A DNA stretch of 64,000 nt from Pocillopora verrucosa (Eukaryota > Cnidaria > Anthozoa > Scleractinia > Pocilloporidae): contig NC_089312.1 of NCBI RefSeq assembly GCF_036669915.1, positions 28,228,172 through 28,292,171 of the forward strand. The letters run 5' to 3'. How positions within the stretch are numbered: the first letter of the stretch is position 1; each line of letters opens with the position of its first letter. A program made the translations under genes and the position numbers. Positions 25,546 to 38,141 of the stretch are shown here, one piece after another. The notes below the pieces were generated by a model. That model searched no databases and was not told the origin of the DNA. It saw only the letters and a list, made by a program, of their open reading frames with translations.

Positions 25546-25740
25546 AATATATTAAAGTTCACACGGCAACCAGGTGGACAATCAGACATCAGACACCTTT
25601 TTTCTGACGAGGTGTAAATAGGCGTCACCCATGATGAAGGCACTAGACAGGAGTGTCGAAACGTTGGGTCTATGAATTGTAACTTCTTCAGTTACATTCA
25701 TTAAATCTGCAAACCAGAGTAGCATCAAACTGTGTCCGAC
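25546..25740. mobile_element. About 195-bp insertion behind gene C with 8-bp duplication
   Basis: TTTAATCA occurs at 25538-25545 and again at 25741-25748. The segment between them is missing from the otherwise similar 3' flank of gene B near 15840. It contains GATGAAGGCACTAGACAGG and GTGTCGAAACGTTGG, the foldback type also seen at 21600. It is therefore a short insertion made after the B/C duplication. Confidence 0.65.
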
Positions 25741-25860
25741 TTTAATCAGTATGTAATAAAAGAAAAAAGCCAAAATTTGATCAGAAGCAGACTTGCATAT
25801 CTGTCTTATCAAGTGCAAAAATGTAAAAAAGTATTGACAATTCCGAGATTCTAATTTGCA

Positions 25861-27150
25861 TTCTATGAAAGTTTAAGTGCCCATGACACGATTTTTTTCG
25901 CATTTTCTGGTTGATAGAATTAACCGACTTTAGCGCCTAGCGAGTTCTCATTAACCATTTGGCGGCCAAAAAGTGTCTCGATTAAGCGCGCGGCCAAACC
26001 GATTATATTTCATATCGCTGTGACGTAGAAAACTGAGAAGACACGTCGGCAACTATGATGGAGAAAAGAGAAATATAGGAGAAAGGACGAACGCATTGCG
26101 TGGTCAGAGCGCTTAATGATGTTCGTGACAAGAATTGTACTCATATGCCGGGTATTTCTGTACACTACTCTCCAAAAGATGTAGCTGTATGGCCAAAATG
26201 GAGGCGTTTCGATCATCAACATCAAGGAGATTTTACGGCCTTAAGCTCCGTACCGGCTTCGTAGACGGCTGTTACGAACACATACCATTAGTCAAATCAG
26301 GGGAACATAACTTATATGAATTCACCTTAAAAGAATGCTGATTAAAGGGCTGGTTCCCACACTGTACACGAACGTTCAACATTCTTTTCGACTGACATTT
26401 TGCAAGCGAAAAATGGTGAGTTCCTTGGTGTTGTTTATTTCACGCGCTTGAGATGTACTCATACTCCTAGTCTTTCCACATGACTGCATTTCCACTTTTC
26501 TTATCATATGAAAATCCTACCAATTGTAGCTTCCATCGTATTTTAAGAACAGAATTACATCATTTGTAATAAAGTTAAAGCCCTTTTAGTCCAGGACCAC
26601 ATATACATAATTCGAGTTTCGTGGGGATTTCTAGTCGAAAGCAAGCCACTGCGCTAGATATGTTCAGGGGACCTTAAATAACCAGAAGAGTCGTATTACC
26701 ACTTTTGCAACTTGTTCCAACGCCTTTTAGAGGATATTTTAGAAATTCCTTCGTAGACCCTGCATGAAAACGAGGCTACTACATAAAACATCCTATAACT
26801 TCTTTTATTATGGCAAAACAGCTCCAAATATATAAATCTATGTTCTCTTTGATATGTTTAGTAACTGTGAGTCACCACATCAGTCACGCGACTTAATGAG
26901 CATGGACGTAAGGATGGTTTATTAAAGAATCTTTCGAGCTTCCAAAAACCTCTAAATGCTATGCTATACCTCATAGACAGCGTAGAAAAATCTTTTAGCT
27001 CAAACTGTTCCTTTCCGATAAAATATGCTGGTCACGTGAATTACAAAAACATGAAGCCGAAGCTACGATATTTAGCTTTGCTTGTGTGTTCAATTATGAC
27101 AAAAAAAAAAACAAAAACAAAAAAAAAACACAATTATTCCTGACATAATT
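25861..27150. other. Spacer, no gene seen
   Basis: Open frames such as 26135-26341 are short and unrecognised. The GC-richer piece around 25930-26000 looks like repeat DNA by composition only. Long A-tracts lie near 27101-27130. Confidence 0.4.
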
Positions 27151-27151
27151 A

Positions 27152-27900
27152 TTAATCAGAGTCATATTCATCACCATCTTCTTCCTCATCACTCTCGTTA
27201 TCATCCCAAGAACCCTCGTCTTCATCATTACGCGCATTTTCACACGTTTTTCCACTATCTAAACACCCATTCTCATTCCAGCCCATTCTTTCTAAACTGG
27301 CAGCGTTTGTGGAGCGTCACTCCCTAGTACACTTGTACTTTAAAAGATGAGTAACAGCTTGAGGTAATGGAGGTGGTTTCTTCATCATGACAACCCAATG
27401 GTCTGTATCCCATGTCCGACCAAAATTCTCCGGGTTTGCTACAACATCGTTATTCCACAATAGAAATTGATAGTGGACTCTTAAGATTACTTGTTTAGGT
27501 GCAGCCTAGGTCGGTGGCAGCCACTCCGACTGGGCTTGTTTATTCTTAGAAAGCAACCATCTCAGTTCTGTCTCAGAACACATGTTTGTCTTGGGAAGAT
27601 TCGGCTGACATACAAATTTCATGATTAAAGGCATTATCTGAACTCTGGGAATCACATCCGCACCTCGATCCAAGCTCAGAAAGACCATTGATGATTTCAA
27701 CTTCCATGAAAGCTTTCCAGCGTGTAGCTTTCCTCTTTCCGAAAAACAGCCAGTGTTTTCTGCTTCACTAAAAGCTGAGAGAGTGGTTCGATGGTTCTTG
27801 CCTGAACCGGTGACAAGAAAGGTTGCTTTTGCGAATACTTGAATAATGCCTGGGAACCAAGATGAAAACTTCTGTGTCAAGAGAATATCGTAACTCTGGC
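27152..27900 (-). pseudogene. Decayed repeat-type ORF with acidic C-terminus
   Basis: Read on the minus strand, one frame gives a recognisable but broken protein: IPRVQIMPLIMKFVCQ, TELRWLLSKNKQAQSEWLPP, then stops, then ENFGRTWDTDHWVVMMKKPP, another stop, and an end rich in Asp/Glu (DDNESDEEEDGDEYDSD). This resembles a repeat-derived protein family found in many copies in cnidarian genomes. Internal stops near 27507 and 27323 show that it is dead. The function of the family is unknown to me. Confidence 0.55.
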
Positions 27901-29180
27901 TGTGACATCAACGGCGGTATGTTAAACAGTCTCCTTGTCTGTTCCCTCTTGGTTGCCCTCTCGGTTGCTTTGGAGGTAGGAAAATATTCTCTTGTTCCCA
28001 TGTGTTCTGACCTCCTACTACAACTACTCGTCTTACATTTTGTCAGCTAAGGTCGATGGTCTTTTGTGCTTGATAGTCTGCCTGCACTATCTTTGTCTTA
28101 GTGTGCTAAAGAAGTATCTTCATCGATCGGAACCTTTGCGATATGTATTAAAGCAGTGATTTGATTATACCCCAGATTCTTGCCTTTTCGCATCTTCCTC
28201 CGTGTATCTCCTTTTAGAGAAGAAGGCAGATCGTATCTGCCAAAAAACAACCAGATTTCTTTATTTTCGCAAAATGTCTCGAAAATGCGACTAACGAAGT
28301 GATTTAAGTGCTATATGCAACCAGTCTTTGATCCATTCGGGTTTGTCCATGCATTGAACCTCAGATATTGCATCTACCACAGTGACTCCTATTTCTACCG
28401 TCTTCTGTACTCTAGTTGGCAGCACTGTCGTTGTCTCCATCAAGATTCACAGGTAATTTCTTAAAAGTATTTCACAGAGCAGTCTTACATGAGAAGCGAA
28501 GTAATGTTCCATCAGCTACCAACATTGATCCTGGCAACGAGGAAAACTCGTAAGTACCGACAACTTCTTGGATGCCAATCTTCGGCCGACTCTTTCATAC
28601 GATTATCATTCTTGTGAACAGGTTCCTGTTCTTACGCAGCTCCACGACAATGTTTTTAACCCCCCAATTTGATGTTTCTGCTAGCAGTCTTCCAAGTGGA
28701 AAGCTTCTATTTCTTCATAAGGTCCCAGAGATTTACTTTCTCCCAGGGACGGGGGCAGAGGGGTAGGGAGGGGTCTGTAGAATTTTTGCTGTGTCACGAT
28801 AATTTACCTGATCCCTCATTGAGCTATGTGACATTCTTTAAGTTATCCCTTCCCCAACGGCGGTTAATTGGCAGTCAATTTTATACAGGCTCCTCTTCAT
28901 ACTCTGTTGGTAACAACAGATTTCCCCTCCGTTCCCCCTGAAAACCATGTGATTTCCCCCAAATCTTCCAGTTTAAGCTGAAACTTATATCTGTGCTTTT
29001 TATGAAGTATAGCAAAGTATTTTAGACATTTAGGAAAGTCAAAGTAAATTTTGATAGACCAGCCTCACTTCCATGCTCACATGAGTAATCTTGTGACTCA
29101 CAGTCACTAAATATGTGTTAAAGATATCAACCAGAATATATATCTATATCTTTGGTGCCATCTTGCCTATAATAAACGAA
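27901..29180. other. Spacer, no gene seen
   Basis: The open frames at 27862-28050, 28572-28766 and 28669-28941 overlap each other and have no recognisable domain. This may be further decayed sequence upstream of the relic at 27152-27900. Confidence 0.4.
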
Positions 29181-29185
29181 GTTAT

Positions 29186-29530
29186 AAATGAAGATTTTAG
29201 ATATATGAAAATTCATATATTTGCACTGCGGTGGAGAGATGAAATTAAGAGATCCTCGCAGCTAAGAACACTACTGAAACGAGTAGTTGTAAATAGGACC
29301 TGAAAAAATTCAGGCCCGTACCCGTACATATATCTAAAATCTTCATTCACTTGGATGTTTATTTGGACCCAATTCATTGCCCAGCTCCCAGTTGGCTTGT
29401 TAGCTCAATTGGTAGAGCGCTGCACCGGTATCGCAGAGGTCATGGGTTCAAATCCCATACGGGCCTGAATTTTTTCAGGTCCTATTTACAACTACTCGTT
29501 TCAGTAGTGTTCTTAGCTGCGAAGTTATAA
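29186..29530. repeat. Foldback repeat enclosing a tRNA-like sequence
   Basis: About 59 bp reading CAGCTAAGAACACTACTGAA...TCAGGCCC (29259-29316) returns as its reverse complement at 29462-29520. A tRNA-like sequence sits between the arms. A related copy with shorter contents is inserted near 31267-31430. Confidence 0.65.
29394..29466 (+). tRNA. tRNA-like sequence, Thr(GGT)-like, probably repeat-derived
   Basis: A full cloverleaf can be drawn. The acceptor GGCTTGT pairs with ACGGGCC using G-U pairs; the D arm is GCTC...GAGC; the anticodon arm is CTGCA/CGCAG with one mismatch and loop CCGGTAT; the T arm is ATGGG-TTCAAAT-CCCAT. The anticodon would be GGT. Position 33 is C instead of T, the anticodon stem has a mismatch, and the unit lies inside an inverted repeat, so I take it as the head of a SINE-like element and not a working tRNA gene. 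Confidence 0.4.
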
Positions 29531-31266
29531 ATGTTTTATGTAGCAGCCTCGTTTTCATTAAAATATTATTTTAAAAGCGTTGGAACAGATTGCAAAAGTG
29601 GCAACACGACTTTTCAGGTTATTTAGGGTCCGTTGAACATATCTTATGCAGTGGCTTGCTTTCAGAAAGAAATTCTCACGGAGTAAAAATGCAGCCAGAC
29701 TTTTTCCTGAGCTGTGCGAAAAATAGTGCGAAACCTTAGGCCGATACTGGCATAAACACAAGCTCGAAGGAGCCGTGTATTCTCTTAACACAGGTTTCCG
29801 AAAATCCATCCCACGTGCCATCAATTTCCCCCTGCCCTCAAGAAACTAAGATGGTAGCAACAGTAACATTGTCATCGTGATAACAACACTACAACGAGAT
29901 AAATAAAGAAAAACATATTTTATTGAATTAGATAGTGGTGAATCCAAGTGCTGTGTGGAAGTCGATACATACGAAATATTCATTCACAGTACTGATGTCA
30001 GTTATTTGCCATTGAGCGGAATAGGTTATATGGCAACACTGCACTTAAACTAAGGAAGTTTTTCTCTATTAAAATTCCTATTTGAGATTAACTTAAATCA
30101 GATGACTATAAACTCACTCGTCAGTTTTCCGTTTGCCCGGCTCGAAGACGATAGCCTCTGCCTTTGCAATCTCCGAGGAAAGTAGCAACTTGCAGTGAAA
30201 CTTCCCGGTAACTTCTCGGCAAAAATTCATCGTGCCTCGTGATACAGCTGATTCTTTCGTCAAAAGTTAGCTTTTGGTTTGCTATATGAAGGAATTACTC
30301 TACAGCATTGAAACTCCAGAACACTGACCATGGGGAACTTTCTCTGTACTTAGTGCGAAGGAATAAAATGTTATGATAACAGAAACGAACACAGCCACCC
30401 TTTCTTAATATTGATTTCACCATAGAAAACAAAACACAAATGCAACAAACTAAACATTAAGTAACGGGAGGTTTTTGTTTTAATCTTGACCTGAACACCG
30501 CGGGCAAGAATTGTCACTCTTAGTCGACATCTTCGTTTCATGCACGCAGTTCTCCTTCATAGGGCTAAACTGGTACAAAATTATAAGAAATGTGAGAGAT
30601 TTGTAAGTATCAACTGAGAGCTTTCACAATTTCCTACGTCATCACCCGTCAATTCGTTATCAGTCCACGAGACACTTTTAAGAAAAAACAAGTGCACTTT
30701 AGAGCCCAAAAGACCGAGTTTTGAGTTTTTTGAATTTTTTTCTAAAATCGGAATTGGTTTGTACGTATGATAAGCTAAATATTTACGCAAAAAAGTGTCA
30801 TGTAAGTCAATAAAGGCTATCTAAAGTATTTTAGATCAATAGCAAAATATCTAAGATCATTGTAATCAACATTTTCTATTGGTACGAATTTGTTTCCTTT
30901 AAATGACTAGACCTAATACCTACACGGGTGTAGGTAAAATAAAATGTTCACTCAAAAAAATGGTTCAAGAACAATGCACTGTGAAGTAAGTGATTTGAAG
31001 GTAGATTAAACAGTTGATCACCTCATTTTGCGCGTGTTCTAACTTTTGGAAGAGTGGTTCCGCTGATCGATCGACGGAGAAACGTCTTGCGCTTCCAGGC
31101 GTGGAGAAATATTGAAAGCCCTAAAACATGAAAATCTACACGGAGCCTCTCAAGAGTACAAAGGACTGAATCCAACCGAAAATACCTTCGACGAGGAAGA
31201 TCAATGAATTAAACTTTTTTGTATCCCTTTTGAGAGAGTGGAGAAGTAATTTTAAGTATCTTATTG
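29531..31266. other. Spacer, start of the gene D duplication at about 30810
   Basis: No supported gene is seen. From about 30810 the sequence parallels 15955 onward upstream of gene C, including the shared phrase CTACACGGGTGT near 16070 and 30920. Confidence 0.45.
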
Positions 31267-31430
31267 TCAATGATGATTTTAGATATATGAAATTCATACA
31301 TTTGCACAGCGATGAAGAAATGAAATCAAGAGTTCTCGCAGCTAAGAACACTACTGAAACGAGTAGTTGAAAATAGGACCTGAAAAAAAAATCAATGTTC
31401 GGGCCTGATTTTTTTCAGGCCCTATTTTCA
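31267..31430. repeat. Second copy of the foldback repeat, inserted upstream of gene D
   Basis: The sequence from GATGATTTTAGATATATG to TTTTTTTCAGGCCCTATTTT repeats the arms of the 29186-29530 element. The matching place upstream of gene C (about 16490) has no insert, so this copy arrived after the C/D duplication. Confidence 0.6.
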
Positions 31431-32145
31431 AATACTTCTCTCCCCAAACAATAAGTGGCTGTTAAAGTATATTGCTCGAACGATACAACGCAATGATGCA
31501 ACTTTTACTCTAAGATAAATCGCTACGAGCGATAGTTTGCTGTAGGGATTCATTGTGATAATGAACTGCGTTGAAGCGACTTTTCGCTGGAACGATATAT
31601 GAAAGGTTCGACTTATTGTTTTCACGTGTCGATGAAACGCGTGATGCATGGCCGATATTTCGGCGATATCTCGGAAAAACGTAATATTCGACTATGAACG
31701 TTTGTATTACTTTGGCAGAGTACTGCATATATATTACTTTATGTCAAGAGAGAGTCACCTAGAGTTAATTTCCAAGTATAGGAAGTCAAGGAAGGATTTT
31801 TGCTAAAATCCTGGGGATGGCAGACATTAAAGTTTTATGGAAATGGGCATTTTTCTCCAGAGGGCGCGATTTTAAACTCTCTATGATATGATTTTTCTAG
31901 GAACATTTTTCAATTGCATTCAAACAAATAAATGATAAACATCTATATTGTTTTTCGCGGTGTTCCTGTGTGAATTTTTAGTGAGTCCTGATGCTCTGAC
32001 AGTATTGTAATGTAAATAACACTCAGAGTTGGCAAATTGGAAAAATAAAGCATGCTATGTCTATCAAATGATAAATGTAACAAAACAAAAGAACTCCTGT
32101 CTATCGGCTATACAACCGTTTTAGATATTTATTAATAAAATTATT

Positions 32146-32757
32146 TTATCATATAAACTACGGTGTCATACAAGGATTTCCAGCCCTTGGAAGAGCCTAA
32201 AACACACGTGAAAAGATACGATATTTTTTATGTGTGTTTGATATCGCCAATCAGCTGCTGCCACGTCACTCGCCTTTCGAGCCACTCGGTTAGGTCGATG
32301 AATGAATGACAATGCCTTCACCATTCTCAATCCAAGGTCGCTTTTCTAGATTTTTTTCGGATTATGGCTTCTAAAAAGACCGATTTTGGCCGTATACCTA
32401 AAACATTTCATCTATTGGTAAGGACCAAGTCAATAACCGACAATTTTGTTCGTTGAAAATAACGCTTATTGTTTGTTTTTGTAATGATTCGACGCATGCT
32501 TTCATCTTGAGTGAGCCAAAGCTCTTTACGATTTTTATTCGGGGAATGTCAATCCTTTTATTTTCATTCATAAATAAAGTCGAATTTCTTGTCAGTAAAG
32601 GGCTATTGTGTTTATATAATAAACAAAATAACACATGGTTGCTTGTAGATATGGAATTTCTCTTCGAGTTCGAAGTCGATTGCTCACGAGTGAGGGCAGC
32701 GAACGAGTGAAACGTCGAGTTAAACACATATCTACGCGCGCCCATGTATTATTCTCC
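32146..32757. mobile_element. About 610-bp insertion in the gene D upstream copy
   Basis: The flanks align with 17345-17360 upstream of gene C, where this block is absent. The interior contains CACTCGTTCGCTGCCCTCAC and CGCGCGTAGATATGTG on the minus strand, words I associate with a high-copy coral repeat. Open frames inside (32398-32745 minus, 32453-32710 plus) are unrecognised. No clear terminal repeats were found. Confidence 0.5.
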
Positions 32758-32939
32758 ATGCAATTTAATAAAGGGTTCAACCTCAACTCCGACGGGTTCT
32801 GACTTTTCTTTCGCAAGAGATATTCAGACGGTAAACACCATAATCGACCGGTAACAATTCTTGTACTTCACACCTCCTGTGCCACCAAATAAAATAGGAT
32901 GCCAAATTTTTAAAAGCCCAGAACAGGTAGGGTGTTAAG

Positions 32940-33003
32940 TTACAACAATCAAGTCGGTTATAGAAAGCACTGGCAAATCTCCGAGAGAATAACAGGAGCA
33001 TTG
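32940..33003 (+). other. Candidate 5' leader exon of gene D
   Basis: This is the counterpart of 17530-17593: AACAGGAGCATTG followed by a GTAAGTAAC donor. The body of the block is moderately conserved while the neighbouring DNA differs by insertions. An acceptor-like TTTAAG precedes GCAAATTCGAGG and the ATG at 33761. The 5' limit is unknown. Confidence 0.35.
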
Positions 33004-33760
33004 GTAAGTAACAAGATTAAGATCAAATGAACTGGAAAACCATTTAAAATCCCATAAACATCAAGTATCGATTTGCAAAGCTAGCTACCTTAAACTTTTC
33101 TCCTAATCCGCTGACTGTTTTGAATTCAGACTCCGAACCACATTATAGCCTAAAGCGGATCGATCAACTAAAAGAATGGCGATAGTTTCTCAATAATGTC
33201 GCCGCAACGTTACTTTTGCAATGATGTTTATGAGTCCTTTGCGAGAATTCAGGAATGTCATGGTAACTACGTGTTTGATATTTGGATGAAGGAGTAAAGA
33301 TCCTTACTAAAATAGGTCGTTTAAAAGTTTGAAAGTCAAAAATGCTAATCGAATTTGGTTTTGTGTACAATGCACTTAATCGATTAGTCACTTTCGATAA
33401 TTCAAGCTAGCACGCATTCACCTACATCATTGACTTTCAACAGCTCCAACTGTCATTACGTGATGATGTTGTTGGTTACTCCATCAAAAAGCTGTTGCTT
33501 TTTTTTTAACGAAATTATTATCCGCTGTTATTCAACGGCTTTTACGACAACTAAAAGATCTAAAATATCTTTTGCTGGTCAGTAGAGAATAGGGGAACTC
33601 TTTCTTCTTTTTCCTTGTTTAGAGCATTAAATTTTATTGTGTATTGAGTAAATCAAAACTCGAAGACGCAAGTTACGTATGGGTATGTGTCTGTCACGAT
33701 GGCTTAAAGGAAATTAAAAAATGTCCTCATCACACTTCATTATTTAAGGCAAATTCGAGG

Positions 33761-36700
33761 ATGAGCCTCCAACAGCTCCTTTATTCCATATGGATAGTCT
33801 TACAGATGCAGAGAGAGATCTTTGGCGCTACAGGTAAATGTACGTCACAAATACTTGCGCAAGCCTAAACTAATGATGTTGTGGGAAAATATTTGCCTTT
33901 TTCCCAAGTCATCTCATTGTTAATTCTGTGTCGCAAGAATCACAGCTCGGTATAATAGGTATTTATAGCTCAATTCGATTCGATACAAGAGCGCGGAAGA
34001 TCTATGTTTAAAAGTCTTGGCTTAAGAAGATGTTACGAATTTTAATGATCAACGCAAAATATTGTGTGTATTCATTTCAGATTGTCCGGAATTCACCCGA
34101 CTAGGCTGCTTTAGAGACTCGATGAATCCTCGTCCCCTGCCGACAATACTTATGACCGACCGCGACCCTAGCATGAAGGAGTACAGCGGTGTTAGTATTG
34201 ACTGGGCAGAGTGGAACGACTACATGACTGACCTAGCCTGCAGATGTGCTAAAAAGACAAAGGAGTCGAGATTTAAGGTCTTTGGACTACAATTTTATGG
34301 TAAATGCGTGCTGTTGCAGTCAAACTCTATGTACTTTTAGTATATAGTAAAACAGTGGAAAGCGTTGAAGACGCGCCCTGATTGGCTACTCACACTACTG
34401 CTATCCTTTGCTATTTATTTCCGCGCAGCTCGTGCGGGATTTGCACGCAGAAATATTGTAATCGCTGCAGGAATAAATGAGTTAACATCACCTGTTCTTG
34501 TAAATTATTTTACTAACGATGGCTAGCGGTGCGTATTCATCTCGTCGCTCCACAGTTTGGAAAATTCCTCTTCCACTTCGGTGAATAACTGTTAGTTATG
34601 ATCTGATAATTTTCTCGGCAATGTTGAACTTGAAAAAATGGGTGGCGGGGAGCATTGACACTCCCTTCCCCCTTTTGTTTTTGTTTTTATAGTCCTTCTA
34701 CAATATTTTCCATTATGTTTGTTTGTATTTTTGCTAGTGCGTGTGTGTGCGTGTGTGTGGAGGTGGGGGGGGGGGGGCGTTGGGTAGAAACTTTCGTATT
34801 TTTTAGCGTAGTGACGCATTAAACGATTTGCGGCTTAAAGGGGATGAAAAAATTGGAATTTTTGAACTTGTTTACGAGCTGCACATAACATAGATTTCCG
34901 TGTTCATGCAAAACACAGTTAGAAAACAGATCTTAGAGAGTGATTCAAAGGAATACAATATAGCCGTCTGGAGCAGCTCTGAAGGTTAGGGATATCTGAC
35001 TTTGACTGAGAAAGATAAAAAATGCGAAAAAAACAAATATGGTGTACTTATTCTGAACTTAGGTGAGTGTTGGTCGGGCGTTAACGCTGAAAATACTTAT
35101 AGACAAGACGGACCCAGTCAAGAATGCTTAACGATTGACTTCCTCAAATGTGGACCACAAGACAAGTACTGTGTCGGAGAACAAAATACTAACTTTGTGT
35201 ACATGTTAAAAGGTGAGTGTTTTTTGGGGCAAGGCCTCTTTTGGACAATTTTGATATGGGAAGTCGCGAGAAAATACCGGTTTAAGTTGTACCACTAGAA
35301 AAAGCAGACAATTTTGGGCAATCATCTTATTGAATTTGTCAGCCAAAGCTATTTCTGCGAGGCCTTAAAGATTTGCACAAGTCCTCCAAACCCCAGCTCA
35401 ATCAATATCACAAGGGGAAACAAATTGATTGCCACGGCTTTACAACATTGGAAATCGAGAGGCGTTCGATTGTTTTCTTTTTTTGTTTTTGTTTAATTTT
35501 GTTCGTTACATCCACTTTATAACCAAATTAAAGTAAAAGGTAAAGAACTGACATTGTTTAAAACTGTAGCTTCAAGCCCAACGTCACAGCCGACTAACCA
35601 GCCAAGGACGAAACCGACGACCATTCCGACGACCACGCCTACGACGAGGCCGGAAGATTTGCGGTGTAAGAAACATTTGTATTTGGATAGAAACCTTCCT
35701 GGAATTTTATACTAAAACCCTTTCATCTAATTTACCTTGATTAGTCTTTCCATCTTCAGTGGCAAATGGTCGTAATACAATTTGAATTTATACAAATACG
35801 CCATCGGGTTAAGATGTAAGAATATGCAGTTGAGATCAGTAAACTTCTTGAATAAAATACAACGGTTGCACGGAAAGGCAATAGTGATATTTTGAAGTAA
35901 CAGAGGAAAACCAAAACAATACTACTGAAGTAATAAGAAAAATTAAATATGAACTAGGATCGAAAAAAAAAACTGAGATAAATCTAAGTAACAGTCTCCC
36001 ATAAATAGTCGTCCTCGCTTACCTTGATTGCAAGCGCTTGTAAATGCGAAGCCAACACAAGGTGTTCAAGGATACGTGAATAAATGCAGCGATTGGTCTC
36101 ACCAACTAGCAGACATGACCGTCAGCACAGGTGAATTGGTTGACGAAACGCAAACGTACACCATGCGGCACGTAATCTTTCACGCTAGACATGTTTCTAA
36201 CCTTAAAAGTAGAAAAGGTTCACTCAATATTTAAATTGATTTTTGTATCAAAGTTTGAATGGTTATCCCACTTAATTGGCAATCACAATTTTGCGACAAG
36301 CGTCTTTGTGAAGGTATACTGAATTAACCAACTTAACAAACGCCTGTTAATGCACGGCTAAGAAAAATGAGAACATTTGATTTGTTATTATTTGCAGGCA
36401 TCGTTTATAATTTGACACTGGAGTTGACAAACACTGCATATGATGATAGTTTAAGTACTTCACATGCCGCCGAGTTCATTGCACTTAGCGCAGATTTTGA
36501 AGTGGGAGTAAGTTGATTGACTGAGACTATATTTGTTTCCACAGAAATTCAATACACTCTTCTTTCTCCTTTGATTAATGTCTGATCATGACTTAAACTT
36601 GTCGTCTGCAGAGATGTTGATTGTACAGCTAACTATAACTGGACGTGCTCTTTTTCCAGATTTTGCAAGTGTACGAAGGATATACCTTCTTCGCTGGTGT

Positions 36701-37568
36701 CACAACTCTTCGATATAGGTATTGAAATCAAGCTAGTTTAAAAACTACGACATGTTAATTCACGTAAATATTTGCGCTGTAATGGCAATACCGATCATAG
36801 ACGTCTCCATATACGTCTCCATATCGCTTGGCAAGTTGGCCATTGTCTGAGATGTAACAGACTGACTTAGCACATAGCTGTACTCGAACCATTTCAATTT
36901 AGGCAACCGATAAAAGAATTATCTTAAGGAAACGTCTTTCGAATGCTTGACAAATAAGGACATTTCAACTTTTGAACTAATTCCACCTCATATTATGTTT
37001 TTGTTCCACCTGAAGTTCTGTTCAAACTCATACTCTCCACGAAGTAATTGATAGTTTTGGAAAAACTGTTTCTTTTAGAAGTGTCTCAGCTGTTGCTACT
37101 TTTCATTAAAACAGCCCAGCACCAGATGGTATGACTATCGTGCATTTTGTCCTTGAGTTCAACACCCTTGACGCTCATCTTTCAATCCTGACAAAAGCCC
37201 TAACCTTCGGGACCCTGGGGAAGTTTGTTTCACTTTCTGTTGCCACGAAATTGAGTCAGATTGGTGAGTCTTTTGGACATTTATTGAATTTTTTGGTGAT
37301 CTCGAATTATCCTACATTTACTTTCCACGAGACTAAAAAGTAACGGAAGATGATTCCATTCATCCTTTAAATTATCTTTTACAATCACTTACGCCTTGGC
37401 TAAATTGTCTTTGACAGAAGAGTCCTATTGATAAAAATTTTTCATCGCCCTTTCTCTTTTTCAGCATGCTACGAGGCACCAGCTCCATCAATCTGTCCAA
37501 TTCCGTGCCCATCACTGTGCGCTCCTTCTTGCTACACCAGCTGCTGTCAGAAGTACCAATACCCTTAA
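33761..37568 (+). CDS. Gene D: secreted WSC-like/SEA/single-CRD protein
   Basis: The exons are 33761-33833 (or to 33839), 34081-34299, 35063-35212, 35570-35665, 36398-36507, 36660-36718, 37115-37263 and 37465-37568, about 319 codons plus stop. The signal peptide begins MSLQQLLYSIWIVLQM. The WSC-like module (GCF, LACRC, GECWSG, YCVGEQ, NFVYML) is nearly identical to that of gene C. One Thr/Pro linker exon follows, then a complete SEA domain (YNLTLELTNTAYDDSL; LQVYEGYTFFAGVTTLRY; TIVHFVLEF). The last exon is short: one CRD (CPIPCPSLCAPSCYTSCC) and stop after QKYQYP, with no charged tail. It may be the least elaborated form of the family. A possible poly(A) signal lies at 37953-37958. Confidence 0.82.
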
Positions 37569-38141
37569 TGACCTCATTCCGTCGTTTAGTCCTCTTCTTC
37601 GTCAGTCAGCGAGATGCCTAGCTTGTTGTGTCACAAACTAAATCGTACCACGAAAATTAACTTTGACTAATTTATGAATGAAAAATTTACAGTGTTATGA
37701 TGTAAAGTTTTGATTTATTACTAAGCACCTAGCTTTCTTTTGAGAAATATGCTGTCTTGTAATGAGCTTAGGGAATGAATTACAGGAAAAACATACTTAT
37801 AACAAAGAGAGCTTGTGACACATTTTAAATATGCTCTATGTTACTGCTTGGTAAGAAAAAACTCTTACGACTCTCTTTGTCCCACCTTTGCGATTCAAAT
37901 TGCTCATTTTAAGGTGGAAAAATATTGAAAGCTTTTCCCCTTCTTCAATATCAATAAAAGCATTCGCAATTGATATCTACAGGAAGTCTTTTTTTGCGAG
38001 GAATTACTCGTTGTCAATGCTAGTATTGTCATTCGAATGAAGTAAGAGGTCAAAAGTTTGGGTCGGAAACTAACATTTTGGGGTATATTCATATTAATGA
38101 AAATCGTCAATCAAATCATATCATTTGAGATATTGTTTTAG
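37569..38141. other. Convergent 3' spacer between genes D and E
   Basis: The two gene sets meet tail to tail here. AATAAA for gene D is at 37953-37958; its reverse complement at 37711-37716 could serve gene E. The 3' ends of D and E may therefore overlap. Confidence 0.45.

Noticed and set aside
29394..29466. Functional threonine tRNA gene
   Set aside because: C at position 33, a mismatch in the anticodon stem and its place inside an inverted repeat favour a repeat-derived copy.
36028..36234. Extra exon of gene D between linker and SEA exons
   Set aside because: The phase does not fit (phase 1 in, phase 0 out with the available donor) and nothing similar is seen in B or C.
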